Shown piece after piece: positions 63,545 through 64,000 of a DNA stretch of 64,000 nucleotides. The translations under genes were made by a program, and so were the position numbers. Under the pieces are notes generated by a model. That model searched no databases. It was not told the DNA's origin and saw only the letters and a list, made by a program, of their open reading frames with translations. Every line of letters begins with the position of its first letter. The first letter of the stretch is position 1. Origin of the DNA: a virus. The DNA is taken from positions 1 to 64,000 of the IMG/VR virus record IMGVR_UViG_3300050821_004383. One strand, given 5' to 3'.

Positions 63545-64000
63545 GTCTCGAACTAAATCCTGAACAACAAGTGGGTGTCGATGCCGTGGACGGCGACTTT
63601 GTAACAATCGCTGGTCCTGGTTCCGGAAAGACCCGCGTGCTAGTGGAGCGCTACTTGAAAATGAGAGCGCGTGGAATCCCAGACCGCGATATCTTGAACC
63701 TCACTTTCACGAGCGCCGCCGCAACCGAAATGGTGGAGCGAGTCGGACTCCTTAATTCGGCGGAGGTGTTCCGCACGTTCCACTCGTTCTGTCTGCAACT
63801 GGTGAAGCAGGAGCGCGAGTTTCTCCCGTTCCCCACGTGCCCGACCGTTATCCCGGTACGAGGGGAGCAGTTCCTTCTCATGAAGGACCTGTTGAAAATT
63901 TATCCGCCCATCTCGTCTTACCACGCGTTGAACGACCGCATCAGTCAGTGGAAGGCCGAAAATGTGGACCCGGAACAAGCGCTGAACGAGGAGTTCAACG
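63541..64000 (+). CDS. UvrD/Rep-family DNA helicase, 3' end cut by window edge
   Basis: A GTG start in a GTGA overlap; 153 visible residues. Q-motif LNPEQQVGVDAV, Walker A IAGPGSGKTRVLVERYL, motif Ia LTFTSAAATEM and TFHSFCLQL mark superfamily 1A. Probably unwinds DNA in replication or recombination next to the annealing protein. Confidence 0.87.
   Translation, partial: MSLELNPEQQVGVDAVDGDFVTIAGPGSGKTRVLVERYLKMRARGIPDRDILNLTFTSAAATEMVERVGLLNSAEVFRTFHSFCLQLVKQEREFLPFPTCPTVIPVRGEQFLLMKDLLKIYPPISSYHALNDRISQWKAENVDPEQALNEEFN

Overview
The window is a contiguous piece of a large tailed-phage (Caudoviricetes) genome; no bacterial chromosomal genes are visible. It carries a large terminase, portal, scaffold-like protein, major capsid protein and tail proteins, a phage replication module, a very large tRNA array, and many tiny genes joined by ATGA/TAATG overlaps. 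Both ends are open: a tail protein runs off the left edge and a UvrD-type helicase off the right edge. The host is not identifiable from the sequence. The standard genetic code fits, and no integrase or lysogeny repressor was seen.

Layout. (1) 1-24.5 kb, minus strand: late virion module with tail proteins, major capsid protein, scaffold-like protein, portal, terminase, a histidine phosphatase, a secreted trypsin-like protease, small membrane proteins and fibre/collagen-like proteins. (2) 24.6-34.5 kb, minus strand: 33 recognisable tRNA genes that together cover all 20 amino acids, a phage-encoded RNase P RNA (about 31890-32191), four HNH endonuclease genes placed directly 5' of tRNAs, several stem-closed non-tRNA spacers, and cargo genes including a fibre with an ice-binding-like (DUF3494) domain. 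Consensus promoters lie at 34.0 and 34.5 kb. (3) 34.5-37.6 kb, minus strand: small membrane and regulatory-size genes, including a 98-residue protein that joins a Tat signal peptide to a fragment resembling the phage's own capsid protein. (4) 37.6-39.1 kb: a non-coding divergence region with 22-bp-spaced iterons (CAAACTGATATCA), an AT-rich stretch between 32-bp inverted arms, and palindromes. It looks like an origin or centromere, and one site sits inside the promoter of a ribbon-helix-helix protein gene. (5) 39.1-64 kb, plus strand: early region of small genes expressed from promoters that share a triple-GTAC upstream box, then a structured non-coding RNA block (45.71-46.18 kb), then nucleotide metabolism and replication: dNMP kinase, HD hydrolase, DnaQ-type exonuclease, prim-pol/helicase, a family A DNA polymerase split by an HNH endonuclease, an ATP-grasp protein, a lytic transglycosylase, a possible annealing protein and the start of a UvrD helicase.

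Working together: the two arms diverge from the 37.6-39.1 kb region, which probably hosts replication or partition control. The right arm makes DNA. The left arm packages it and builds a virion decorated with adhesion-type beta domains and collagen-like fibres. The tRNA plus RNase P RNA block could let the phage supply and process its own tRNAs. The most unusual observations are the RNase P RNA, the 45.7-46.2 kb RNA, the apparent CUU-UAA-C +1 frameshift at motif A of the split polymerase, and the Tat-capsid chimera.
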